DNA from: Platynereis dumerilii
Lineage: Eukaryota; Annelida; Polychaeta; Phyllodocida; Nereididae
Length of the DNA: 64,000 nucleotides
Assembly: GCA_026936325.1 (NCBI GenBank)
Contig: JAPTHN010000101.1
Coordinates: 853,501 to 917,500, forward strand
Reading direction: 5' to 3'
The notes below the pieces were generated by a model, which saw only the letters and a list, made by a program, of their open reading frames with translations, was not told the DNA's origin and did no database searches. The position numbers and the translations under genes are program-made. Positions 1-11,185 of this stretch are shown in pieces; position 1 is the stretch's first letter, and every line of letters starts with the position of its first letter.

Positions 1-116
1 AGGATGTCATGCCATCATAAGATGTGTTATGTGAAGATGGAAACCCACCTCCTTAAAATGGTGTCCCACAACAAGGGTACAGCCAGGCTATATATATATA
101 GATATATGGAGGTCAC

Positions 117-678
117 AGTGGGGCCAGTTGAACCAGAGGAGTTTATGGCAGTTTATTAATTTATTTTTTAATCAATTTTTTTAACAAAATACATTAACAA
201 TGTCAGGTACTATTCAGTAAAACTGTTTTTCTAATAGGCCCATTACAATGGATTAAAATTAGTAAAAAAATTTATTAAAGTTTAACCGTCGACTTGTTCA
301 ACTGACCCCAGGCTATTCTTTGAACAGAAAAAAATGTGTGAGACATGTCAAATTTAGCCAAAACATGTTATGCTCCTAGCTGAACTTGTTAGCAGAAATA
401 AAGGATAGCAGCCCCACACTTAACCCATCATCTTTGCAAAGGTTCAACTGGCTCCAATGGATGGTTCAACTGGCCCCGAGGGTTGGGCCAGTTGATCCAC
501 TTTGTTTTTATTTTTTGGAGGCTCATATGTCGGCCGTGGTAAGATATACACCAAAACCTAAAGTTGGGATGTTTAGACAACTTTTTAAACTACCTTTTCC
601 ACCTTTGTTCTCCTTGAAAGCTGTAAAGGTATGCACACAGGAGAGAAATTTCTAAAATTTGGTTCAACTGGCCCCACT
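117..678. mobile_element. Miniature inverted-repeat element with GGGGCCAGTTGAACC termini
   Basis: The two ends are inverted copies of AGTGGGGCCAGTTGAACCA. Further copies of the same motif, in either orientation and somewhat decayed, lie near 293, 433, 463 and 483. There is no coding capacity. The clustering of the motif is like the subterminal transposase-binding repeats of non-autonomous DNA transposons. No clear target duplication was found, so the superfamily is open. A related fragment sits at 63548-63585. Confidence 0.55.
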
Positions 679-2052
679 CTCCCCTACAGTTTCTACTGTC
701 ACAGGCTAATATAATCCATCAAAAAGTCCCTCTCTCAGTCTTTAAATTATCAAATTCTTGTTTAGCTTCAAAATCGGCGTGAAGTAACATTGTCAGTTTG
801 GAGTAAATTCTGTCAAAATGCAACTTTTTTACACCAGGTGCAAGTGTTCTAAAGGCCAGCATAGTTGACAAAATCTTAAATGAACAAGCGTTGAATACTT
901 GAAATGGTCAGTCACTTCAATGGTCAACGATTACTATGATAGACTTCAAACATTTTCTGAGAAGCAGAAAATTGTGTGGGTCAGTGAGAGAAAGATACAA
1001 ATCAATAATCTGTGCTGTTGCGGCTACAAAAATAGTCAACACAAGACTAATGTGTACCAACTGTAGAAAACTATGTCATCGATTACATATATTTGAAAGA
1101 ATGAGGAGACCAGAAATTAGATTTTACTTCTCCTTATGAAGAAGTTTATTCAACATCACAATCTAGGCATGAGCTTCAGATCTATAGATAGATTGCAACA
1201 TATTTTTAATACATACATATATATATTAAAAGTGGAAGACTCCTTGCGGTAATATTCCATTGATATTATTAATAATATATATATATAAACTCAAAAATTT
1301 ATTCACAGAGACTAGTAATAACCATTCATCTAAAACTCAATGATAAATAGGCCTATACTGATACTGTGTGTACAAATAAATGCAAAAGTAGCAGTAAAGT
1401 AAAAAGTAGGTGAATTACACATGTAGACCTAATACATTTTATAAGTCTATGGAAATATATCACAGCATTGCCAGCAAGTAAAACCTAACACATTTTTAGG
1501 GCATTCTACCCCATTGTTACTGGTCTTCTCTGGAATCTTGTGGACTAATTTTGAGACAATATACTTTACCAATTTCACACGTGGTTTAATTCCGGCAAAG
1601 ATTGAGTTGATCAACTTTACAGGAACATGCACATTGTTTAAATACCATTTTAGAGACCCAGGAAAACCATCCTAGAAAAACTGGAAAGAGGGAGTCCTGT
1701 GATGTCATTGACGGGCTTCCCCACCCCAGATCTATCTAAAGCTCACAGAATTTGTCATGACAATAAGAGGTCAGCAATCAGGACAAAACACCACAGCAAT
1801 AAGCTGATGTGCAGAATGCCCTTTAAAGTGCCTTGTGCACGTTATTTTAAAATATGCATGTATACATCAGGTGTCATCAAAAAAGTTGGCAGACATTGGA
1901 TCCATCCCTGAACAAAGAGTATGTACATTGACTATGGGCAATTACAAACCCCATTGAAGATAAATATCACAAAGACTGTAATTACAAATTAACATGCAAA
2001 AATTGCATATCTTGTGCAGATCTATCAACATTAAAAATACATGCATTCACAT
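679..2052. other. Gene-free AT-rich stretch
   Basis: No convincing exon, RNA gene or bounded repeat was seen here. Short AT dinucleotide tracts occur near 1205-1230 and 1265-1285. The open frames are short and lack family resemblance. Confidence 0.5.
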
Positions 2053-2202
2053 CAGTGGCGGATCTAGACACAACAGTCTAAGGGGGGCCAGATATGTTTC
2101 GGCATCTGCTGGCCCACGTTATTGCATTGTTTCTTCAAAATGCTACTATTTTTCTTGGTGGAGGGGCCTGGGCCCACTGGGCACCCCGTGGATCCGCCAC
2201 TA
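2053..2202. mobile_element. hAT-like miniature element (CAGTGGCGGATC ends)
   Basis: The left end CAGTGGCGGATCTAGA faces a right end GTGGATCCGCCACTA. The CAGTG start and about 150 bp length fit non-autonomous hAT elements. The 8-bp flanks (ATTCACAT and ATACATTT) match at only five of eight places, so the copy is old or its edge is misplaced. It lies just downstream of the actin stop codon. Confidence 0.5.
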
Positions 2203-2234
2203 TACATTTGAGTAAGCAAGAGGTCACATGACGA

Positions 2235-5200
2235 CTAGAAACATTTTCTATGCACAATAGAAGGTCCGCTCTCGTCATATTCCTGTTTCGAGATCCACAT
2301 CTGTTGAAAAGTAGACAGCGAAGACAAAATGGATCCTCCGATCCACACGGAGTATTTCCGTTCCGGAGGAGCGCACACTCTGACCTTTATTGAAGGAGGG
2401 GCGAGGCAGGTCATCTCCTTCATAAGGCGGTCAGCTAATCCTATGAAACAAAGAATTAGATATATATATTATATACCTCTTTTACAAACCTTTGTGGTTT
2501 TAACTACTTCAACAAAATCTATGAAGAACCATTAAAAAGGGTACTGAATCATTCAGTAAAAAATCTATTAACGAAAATACTTGATGTCTGTGAAATTTTC
2601 ATTTTACGCTACAGACAATGCAAAGATAGCACCAGTTTTTACTGCACTAACAAACTAACAGACAAACGGGCAGGTCTAGGCAAATGAAAACATCCAGGCA
2701 CAATTTCACCAACAGAGTAAAGCCAGGTCTAAGCCCCAGAACTGGATTAAGTAGGATCAATTTCAGTGATAAAATGGCAGCACTACATAGTAAGCAAAAT
2801 ACTTGAGACAGGTTTAACCTTAAACTTGGTCAAAGCTTGTTGGTGAAATTGGGCTAAATAGTCTGACTCTGATGCAACAAATATTTCTGCCTTTATCATC
2901 ATAATGCAACTATAATATTCTTACCAATATACATGGATGTCCCCCCTGATATGACTATGTCCCTGTACATGTCATTGCGGATGTCAATGTCACACTTCAT
3001 GATGGAACGGTACAGGAATTCATGGATGCCGGGTTCTTCCATTCCTGAAAAGTAAATTTCTTTTGTTGCAGTACCGTACAGAGATTCTGTGAACATTTGA
3101 TTTTATGACAAGAAATCCTTTTCATAATAAATAATCCAAAGTAAGAATGAATATTTATAAGAAGTGTCAAAAGCTTTCAAAAACATCACGGAAGACTTAT
3201 TGAGGCCTACTAGATCCACTTTTTGCAATCTAATCCATTATCGGTAAAACAAATCATGAAATATATTCAGATACTTCTAACTACCTGCACGAGAACCTGA
3301 ATGTAAAAATGAGATTCAACCAACACATTTTTTTGCAGAAACTCATTTCAAAGGGAGGATTGTATTTCTTTAGCTGCTTGTGGTGTCCTCTAGCGGGAGA
3401 ATAAACAAGGGACATACTGTGTCATTATTTGCCTTGTTAAGATCATAGCATGGATCATGGATGAATAAGTAAGTTAATACTCCATGTATGGATTAGGCCA
3501 GAGATATCAATTTTTAGCTCCGCCGAACGATCGACCCAACAGATATTTGAGTTGTGCGAAAATTTTTATTAAATTAAAATTATAAAAAATTTAAATTACA
3601 GCTTTTTTCTTTTGTCATACCACCTAATCGAAGAAAAAGTGCCTCAAGAAGATCTGACAAAAATCAGTAATGTCTGACCTTTAGAAGGTGTTAGAGACTC
3701 ACCACAAAAAGAAGGTTGGAAGAGGACCTCAGGGACTCGGAACCTCTCATTGGCTATGGTGATGAGCTGTCCATCTGGCAGCTCGTAACTTTTCTCTATC
3801 TTGGACGACTTAGCCGCTGTGTCCAACTCTTGCTCGAAGTCTAACGCCACATAACACAACTTCTCCTTGATGTCTCGTACGATCTCCATCTCTGCCGACG
3901 TCGTGAAATGGTAACCCCTCTCCGTTAGGATCCTTGACATGTAGTGCGTCAGATCGCGCCCCGCTAGATTGACTCGCTCGATGGCGTGAGGGATCGCGTA
4001 GCCCTCGTATATCGGAACTAAGTGAGTGACTCCGTCTCCAGTGTCCATTACTATCCCAGTAGTTTTCCCAGCAGCGTATAACGATAACACAGCTTGGATG
4101 TTGACGTAGAACGCCGGAGCGTTGAAAGTCTCGAATATGATTTGAGTCATCTTTTCTCTGAAATAATTTAAAAATATTTAGAAATATGTTTAGTGTTTTT
4201 TACTTTCAAATGTAATTCTGTAAAAATATTCACGGCTCAGGAACAACCTCATAAGAAGATGATTTTGGTATCAAAAGGTACATATCTTAAAAGAGCAGAA
4301 AACAATGAACATTTCGTCAGACTACAATTATTAGTGACTTCAGCATTAATCATCAAGTGACTTAAAACAATATTTTTTACAAATTATGACAAATATTGTA
4401 TACTAGAGGATCCCCATGCTTCTTGGAATAAAGAGATAGGCCTACAAATGAGTAGTAGTGTGCAGTATTGTGATTTATCATTGTGGTGCTGACATGCGTT
4501 GCCGTCCAGTGTAAATGATGATTGGAAAGGTGTTGGCGTCTGGTGAGTGGAGGATTACGAAAACTACTGTAGGTGCTGAACTGATGGATGTTAAGTACTG
4601 TGTAAAAATCTGTAAAGGAAGAGTAAAGAGGAAGATTGATGTATGACATGGCCTGATCCATGGATAATTGAGGATTCCTATGCAGAAAGAAAAATCAGGA
4701 AAAAAGCTTAATTTCTAGCATGGATTAGGATATAGAATTAGCCAGTCGATAGGGGAAAGTAGAAAGGATTGAAATTGTGTAGTTTTGTTAAGTTGGTTTG
4801 TAGTGTCCTGATTTGTAACAAAGAACCTGTTTTGTAGAGTTTATTTGAAGCCTCCGTCATCTGAGCCCAGGGAGAACGATCCACTACCACTGTTGCAGCC
4901 ACGTGAATAGAGCTGTGTGAATAGCATACATGTGTGGATAGGGTGTTAGAAGTAAGAGATAGTTCTGTAAAGATAAAAATCTGTAGAGGTTTTGAAAATA
5001 TGAAGATTGATGTATAGCATGGCCAGATTCATCAAGAATTGGTGATTTGTATACAAAAAGAAAATGTGAGCAAACAACAAAAATATAAGATAGGATAAGT
5101 GAAAAAATTGAGATTTTAACATAACCACACATTAAACGCATTATTTATGGATCCCAAAAACTTAAAAAAAACCTCGACGACTTATATTGCACTCGAGCCG

Positions 5201-5999
5201 CATCCTTGTGCAATATTAATCATCTTGTTGACTCTGTGACATAAAAACCAATATTGCAAATGGACTTGGTTCTGAGAAATAACTGCATAAATGAATGTTG
5301 CACTCGGCACCGTAAAATATTAAGAGGCATACTGTTTTCGTAAAAGAAGGTTCTTTCATACCTGTTACCCTTGGGGTTCAACGGAGCTTCAGTCAGTAAT
5401 ACTGGATGGTCCTCAGGAGCAACCCTCAGCTCATTGTAGTATGTGTGGTGCCATATTTTCTCCATGTCGTCCCAATTGTTGACAATTCCGTGTTCCAAGG
5501 GATACCTCAGGGATAACACTCCTCTATTCGCTTGCGCTTCGTCTCCTAAATAATGGTCCTTTTTGCCCATGCCAGTCATAACATTCTAAAATAGACAATC
5601 AGACATTAAACCATATATATACTTTATAAGAAATGCCCTAGCTGCATGTGGAATAAACTTTATGATTCTGTGTCTGTTTTTTAATCACCAAAAAGTCGAG
5701 TAACTCCCCGCCACAAGTAGTCATCCCCAGTAATTTTGTCACATTTCCCCAGGTACAGGGAAAAATACTATTGGGACAAAAGTGACCTAAACATATAGGA
5801 TACGAGGCATTAATGAAGAGCTTTTGAAAAAGAAGGATTAAACAAAAAATTTGAAAAAAAAAAAACTCACAGAATATCTAGGTTGACCGACGACACAAGG
5901 GAAACATGCCCTGGGAGCATCGTCTCCTCCAAATCCGGCTTTCATCATTCCGGATCCATTGTCCATCACAACCGGGACACAATCATCAACATCAACCAT
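2235..5999 (-). CDS. Divergent actin, five coding exons
   Basis: Exons are 5999-5871, 5585-5362, 4157-3703, 3044-2925 and 2440-2235. They join in frame at GT..AG sites into 377 aa, the usual actin length. Signatures seen are [11 protein letters not shown] near the N-terminus, [10 protein letters not shown], the nucleotide-binding [29 protein letters not shown], and the invariant tail [11 protein letters not shown]. The histidine that is methylated in actins is present (YPLEHG). The protein differs from canonical actins at many places that rarely change: the N-terminal acidic patch (MVDVDDCVP), the DNase-I loop ([13 protein letters not shown]) and the hydrophobic plug (QPSFCGMEEPG). Introns fall after codon 43 and in codons 118, 270 and 310; the first and third correspond to the common 41/42 and 267/268 positions. 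An acceptor abuts the ATG, so the leader is spliced. It is an actin rather than an Arp; whether it polymerises normally is unknown. Confidence 0.93.
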
Positions 6000-6434
6000 C
6001 TGAAATTTAATTTTTCGATTGTTAATTCCTTCTTTTGTACATTCTCCTTATATTAAATTTCTTTTGATTTTCATCAATAGAGATTTTTTTTAACCTTTTA
6101 AGAACGATAAATTTATACATTGCCATATATATCAGTCATCAGCCTCATAATTCGATTTTATTATTAAGAGAATAGAAGGTAACAGACAGTCAGTGCTGCT
6201 TTCTGCTGAGCCATTTATCTTACAATACACAAGGTGGAGTAAAAATCGCCTAAACGGCACTGGAATGCCACCTTGTGGGTTTCATAAACACCAAATCAAT
6301 CCTCTGCAAATATTGTTCCTCATGTAAGCAGATAGCTGCAGATCTATTAGATACAGAGTAATGATAGCAAAATAATCCATTCCAGCAACATTTCATTAAA
6401 AATATAATGCACAATAACAATAAATAGCACCTAC

Positions 6435-6567
6435 CTTGGAAATCACCAATTAACACTCCAGAGCAGACGAAAATCTATCAGTAATTTGCAGCCACCAACT
6501 TTGCAATTACCTTTTTAAAAGTGATCAAAACTGCTTGTGCCCCTTCTCAAATAAGAGCACGAATGAC
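6435..6567 (-). other. Probable 5' UTR leader exon of the actin gene
   Basis: A strong donor (CCAAG then GTAGGT) ends at 6435. A TATA box lies about 30 bases upstream of the inferred start near 6565. The coding exon has an acceptor exactly at its ATG (TTTCAG then ATG at 5999), so an untranslated leader joined by a roughly 430-bp intron is the simplest model. Most actin genes have such a leader intron. The exact start site is inferred. Confidence 0.6.
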
Positions 6568-6587
6568 AAAACACACTCTGCAGAAGC

Positions 6588-6598
6588 TTTTATATAGG
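6588..6598 (-). promoter_or_regulatory. TATA box of the actin promoter
   Basis: The minus strand reads CCTATATAAAAG, a near-perfect TATA box. It sits about 150 bases upstream of the leader donor and 90 bases downstream of the nearest CArG box, the expected order for an actin promoter. Confidence 0.75.
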
Positions 6599-6684
6599 AA
6601 TATGGCCAAAATTAGCGTTTCCAGGGCTTGTGCAATTCAGATGAGACAAGCAGACGACACAGTTTTCCCGCCAAGATTTTCGCG

Positions 6685-6694
6685 CCATATATGG
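6685..6694. promoter_or_regulatory. CArG box 1 (SRF site)
   Basis: CCATATATGG is a perfect palindromic match to CC(A/T)6GG, the site bound by serum response factor in actin promoters. It lies about 90 bases upstream of the TATA box. Confidence 0.75.
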
Positions 6695-6714
6695 AAGGAA
6701 GGATCCAGGATGAG

Positions 6715-6724
6715 TCATATAAGG
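6715..6724. promoter_or_regulatory. Degenerate CArG-like site
   Basis: TCATATAAGG differs from CC(A/T)6GG at one end base. It lies between two perfect CArG boxes and may be a weak fourth site. Confidence 0.35.
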
Positions 6725-6771
6725 CCATGTGCTCAGAAGCCCCTTGGTTACCAGTAGGCATCGATGGAATG

Positions 6772-6781
6772 CCTTTTATGG
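6772..6781. promoter_or_regulatory. CArG box 2 (SRF site)
   Basis: CCTTTTATGG matches CC(A/T)6GG perfectly. It is the middle one of three perfect sites within 130 bp. Confidence 0.7.
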
Positions 6782-6804
6782 GATGTTCCTTACATGGCTT
6801 GATA

Positions 6805-6814
6805 CCATATATGG
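6805..6814. promoter_or_regulatory. CArG box 3 (SRF site)
   Basis: A second exact CCATATATGG, the most distal site, lies about 210 bases upstream of the TATA box. Confidence 0.75.
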
Positions 6815-7080
6815 TGAAACTGAACGTAAAAGTGATCTAGCTAGCTTGACCATGCTAAAGGACTAAATGGAGCTTGTAGCTCATGAAAGTATAAAGATGA
6901 GCCAATGAATGAGTTTTTGGTTAAGGCTTACAGTGTATCTTCTTTCACTTGGATATTTTTTGCATGAAGGTTTCTTGTGGGGTTAATAATGGATTAATTG
7001 CAATAAAATGTTCAATTAGGCAATTGATTTAATTTTCTCATAGTATTTCATATTAGGTCTAGTCACTCTGGGGTTGGAAG

Positions 7081-7121
7081 TGTGTTTTACGCCCCTGCAG
7101 CACCTTATTGGGCTATATCGA
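7081..7121. mobile_element. Ultrashort retroposon-like insert, copy C
   Basis: A 41-bp insert containing GTGTTTTACGCCCC, CAGCACC and GGGCTAT is bracketed by 17-bp direct repeats (CACTCTGGGGTTGGAAG at 7064-7080, one mismatch in the copy at 7122-7138). The core matches the inserts at 12216 and 27881. This copy is shorter and the most diverged. Confidence 0.6.
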
Positions 7122-8651
7122 CACTCTGGTGTTGGAAGAAAACCACAGTTGTAAGGTTTCTTTTTAAATTTTGATTGGGCAATGAAATTCAATAAAAAGT
7201 CGTATTATTTTATCGGTATGCACAATAGGCCTACATGTAATGTGGCAATCAAATGAAAGAACACGGGGAACCGGGAGCCGCTGCCCTGACCGAGTCGACC
7301 CAGTTCCAAAAAAAAAAGCCTTAAAATGGAAACAGTTAACATGTGACTTTCTACTACTACATGCACACTGTGGCAAAACAGGACGAGGGTAACTGAGTTA
7401 CCCTCGTCTCAGTTTGTCAAATTTAATTGAAAAAACTAGGTCATCCCATTGGATCCCATGTTAAAAGGAGACGAAGGTAACTGCTTTCTTACTATTTGAA
7501 TGACGAGGGTAGCTGTAGCTGCTGACGAAGGTAACTGCTTGAAATTGTATAGAAAACCAATGCTATAAATGGCTGTCAAACATTCCCTGGATTGGATGGA
7601 CTATTGACAGCTGTATGGTGTGCACACAATTTGTATTTTTGGCACTGTATTTCGTTATGACTTGTTAGAATCATATAATTGAAAACCAATAATTGAGGCT
7701 GAAACTTCAAGGGCTTGTTGTGAGCCTAATAATTACAAGTGCACATGCTGGTTAATTCGGACCAAATTTGTGCATAATTAAAATTATGTCCGAAACCCCT
7801 TCAGACTATTATGTAAGATTATGTCATTGCCACAACAAGACTATAAAGATTGGAAAATTGAAATGGTTGATATCATTATGTATTACACATTCTGCATTTT
7901 AAAATTTCATTTCATTTTGACGGATGTAGAATACACAAACATTTAAATACATATTAATGTGCACTGTAGACTAGCTATACTTTAATTTTTCCTAAAAATT
8001 ATTGATGGTTTAGATGACGGTTGTCTACAAAGATAAATAACTAGGTTTGATAGATAGATACTCAGAAAGATAGATCGATTCACTAGAAAAAGATTCAATA
8101 CAGGCCAAAAGTTTGGTAACAATATCCATTGTATTAGTGTTTTACAAAGTGGTGTCTGGTCAAGCTCTGGGCACTCTTATACATATTTGATCACATTGAA
8201 TTATTTAGACTTATATTAGTTAGAAGGGGATGATTTGTTGGAACAAAAAACATAAATTTCCGATGTTGCTCTCCAAAATAGGAATGTGTCAAAGAGAGTA
8301 TAAGCCTTATAATTATTAGCCAATGCATCGCTATTTTTAAATTGAGATGTGTGTCCACTTGTCCGGGCGCAACTGCAAATTTGAATGGAACAAAGTAAAT
8401 TGAATGCAATCTATACAACAACTAAATTTACATACATACCATGTTCCTGTCATGGTATATTTTCTTTTGAAAATTTGGCATACCAATCCAATGGCAGCAA
8501 GCAACAAAATTTCCAAACTTTTTACCTGCAATGGAGATAGATAGATTCAATAGAGATAGATAGATAGATCGAATCACTATATAGATGTATGAATATAGAT
8601 AGGCAGATGCAGAGATAGCCAGACAGCCCAACAGACAGCTAGACAGCTAGA

Positions 8652-8718
8652 TAGATTGATAGACTGATAGACTGATAGACTGATAGACTGATAGACTGAT
8701 AGACTGATAGACTGATAG
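8652..8718. repeat. 8-bp tandem repeat (GATAGACT)n
   Basis: Eight near-perfect units of GATAGACT follow a degenerate GATA-rich tract starting near 8520. The array lies inside the 7366-10301 element. Confidence 0.85.
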
Positions 8719-8724
8719 TTAATG

Positions 8725-9080
8725 GTGCTTGTTTGTTCTACCAGTCAGGTTGTGAGGCCGTGGGTTCAACCTGACTCCTGGACCTCAATTTGGTCCGAGC
8801 CCATGGAGGCGGGTTGTATCCAGTGTTCTGTGCTGGGGCAAATGAAAAACCTAAGTCCTAGTAAATCCCTGAATAAATAGGGTATGTGTCAGACTCACTG
8901 TCTTCTCGTCACTCGGAGGTTACAAATACTGGAGAATGCCATAGAATGTGACCCTTTGGCAATGTTCCCCTTGTCTCTGCCCATGAGCGCCATTCTGTGG
9001 CCGCCTCAAGCTGTATCATTGTGGAAGACTCACCACAAATTTTGTGCCTGCATTGCAGAGCATTACTGATAGTAAATACA
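8725..9080 (+). mobile_element. SINE-like retroposon with a GATA tail
   Basis: A B-box-like GTGGGTTCAACCTGAC stands near the start. The 3' part (CTGTATCATTGTGGAAG, then TGCATTGCAGAGCAT) recurs inverted at 43715-43790. In both places the end runs into a GATA-type microsatellite. This fits a SINE family ending in a simple repeat. The A box is not convincing. Confidence 0.5.
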
Positions 9081-9107
9081 ATACGACAATAACAACAAAA
9101 AACAAGC

Positions 9108-9108
<1 letters not shown>

Positions 9109-9152
<44 letters not shown>

Positions 9153-9158
9153 TGATAT

Positions 9159-9241
<83 letters not shown>
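9109..9241. repeat. Microsatellite (GATA)n then (GATT)n
   Basis: A clean GATA array of about 24 units turns into about nine GATT units. It forms the tail of the SINE-like segment just upstream. Confidence 0.95.
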
Positions 9242-9243
<2 letters not shown>

Positions 9244-10324
9244 CAGATTGTGTGATGAATGGAGAACCTTTGGTCTCAGTTCTCAAGACATTTTAAACAG
9301 AGGTGAGCCTGACACAGTATATGTAGCACATTGTTATGTCAAGTAATTCTGAGTGAACCTACTATTGACATTGTATTGATAATACCAACTAACAGTGATT
9401 GTTTTAGCATGACTGAAAATTTCTAAATCTCATGCACCGGAAATCTTGAAGACCTTTTCGATTTGGACAACATTCAGTTGTGGGACATTTTGACTTTATT
9501 CATTTGCCTGGAAATTCACATCTTTTGTGACCCAGGTCTTCCACGACCTTAAGATGGCGTAAAATGTCCGTTTTGGAATTTTCTTCCTTCTTTCAGAATT
9601 TTGTATGTCTTGTGCAATTTTGTCAAATTAAATGTGGCCTTTGCTTATATAACCTACGGAATTTCACATCAGTTTGTATAATTACTTTGTTGTGGATGAG
9701 CTCAATTTCTTTTGTACTTCACTGTTGAGATTTTTCAATGTAGTGGAAGGATCTTGAGCAACTACCGTCTGTATAGATCTGTTATTTTATCTTTTGTTTA
9801 ATGAGACAACTGTCCAACTAAAATACACATCATGTCTGTTTTTGCTTTAAGAAGTAATTCATATGTTGTTTTTTGTTATTCTAAATGGAGGTCCGAACAT
9901 GTTCAGCCCTCAATGAATATACTTCACACAAGTTTTTCAGAGGCGATTTTATACATCTGAGCTATTCAAACAGTTTAGTGATGTCTATGTTGGATGGCTT
10001 AAAGTCATGATATAGGGCAGTTACCCTCGTCATAGCATGGTGCAGGGTCACAGTTACCCTCGTCTCGAGAAGCAGTTACCCTCGTCATTTTGGAGGTGCT
10101 TTAAGCCATTTCCTGACTCACACAGACTAAATAAATGCATGCATTTCGTTTTAGTGTGCTTTTCGGCCTTTGATAATGACTATACAGCACTTAGGTAAGG
10201 GCTGTCACTGTTCATTTGTTCATATTCAATGTTACATAATATTTAAGGCCATTTTAGGGACGAGGGTAACTCAGTTACCCTCGTCCTGTTTTGCCACAGT
10301 GATGCAGATAGATGGATGAATAAT

Positions 10325-10450
10325 CAGTTAAATGATTGGGCTTTCGGCCGTGTAATTATTCTTGATAAATTAGGGCAGGAAGAGGACACATCAGTCAGGC
10401 AGAGCAGATAGAATCCAGGACCCAGTCATTGAAAACCCAAGGTGCTACCA
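10325..10450 (-). mobile_element. Decayed tRNA-SINE fragment
   Basis: The stretch keeps the family's landmarks: GATTGGGCTTT, TTAGGGCAGGAAGAGGACA, ATCCAGGACCCAGTCATTG and a GTGCTACCA-like head. It resembles the SINE at 36528-36731 in the same orientation but is much more diverged. Confidence 0.5.
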
Positions 10451-11185
10451 AATGAGCTCACTCTCCATTGTATTGGTTGGACCGCAATGTGGACACAATT
10501 TCCGGCAATGAATCAAAACGTCTTTTTCAAAATCTTTGCTTCAAATTTATGGAATATTGTCTGGCTTTTTATCCAACTGCAGTCCAACTTGAGACAAAGA
10601 TGTGACAAACAGCTACTAACTAGCTAGGCCTAACTGGTGCAAATCTTCACCACATAAATTTCAGAAGTCTACAACATTCAAAAGCCCATTGTCTGTTGCC
10701 ATAGCAACACACCGGTCTTGATAAACTTGTTTTCATAAGTTTTAGCCAATCTGACCCAATCATAATCCAGATAAGAAATAATTATTTTCAAACCAAGACA
10801 AAACTAAAGGATCACTACAAGGGCATGCATTGTTGAGAAGGCAGAACAAAGTGATCATTGGTTTGGAGAATCAGATTTAGAAGGTAAGTGGCCATTTTCT
10901 ACCAAAATTTACTTAATTCCATATATATTGAAAAATTATGCAGCCTAAACAAAACACTGACAGGTCTTAACAATTGAGACACATCCGTATTTTAGCCAAA
11001 TTTAATTTATAGATAATGAACTTGATATTTTTTGCTGTAAATTGTTTTAAAAAACTGAATTCTGAACACATTCATGACATTGGAGAAATTTGTTAAGAAA
11101 TCTCACTTTTTTAAAATAATCACACAGCCAATGCGATTTTTTGAGATGGTCACTTGTTTCAAGTTGCTAGGACCATCTGCACTGC
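10451..11185. other. Gene-free stretch
   Basis: No exon or bounded repeat could be supported between the SINE fragment and the 31-bp minisatellite. Confidence 0.5.

Larger units (their letters stand above)
7366..10301. mobile_element. 2.9 kb non-autonomous DNA transposon, Transib-like ends
   Basis: Perfect 43-bp terminal inverted repeats (7366-7408 and 10259-10301) begin CACTGTGGCAAAACAG. Each then runs into a 27-bp palindrome made of GACGAGGGTAACT and its complement. A perfect 5-bp target duplication, ATGCA, flanks the element (7361-7365 and 10302-10306). Subterminal copies of GACGARGGTARCTG lie at 7470, 7502 and 7524, and inverted copies at 10018, 10051 and 10073. No transposase frame is present. 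The interior holds a SINE-like segment and GATA microsatellites. A 5-bp duplication with CAC-TGTGG ends fits Transib (the RAG1-related superfamily); CACTA/Chapaev-type elements are the main alternative, but they make 2-4 bp duplications. Confidence 0.8.
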
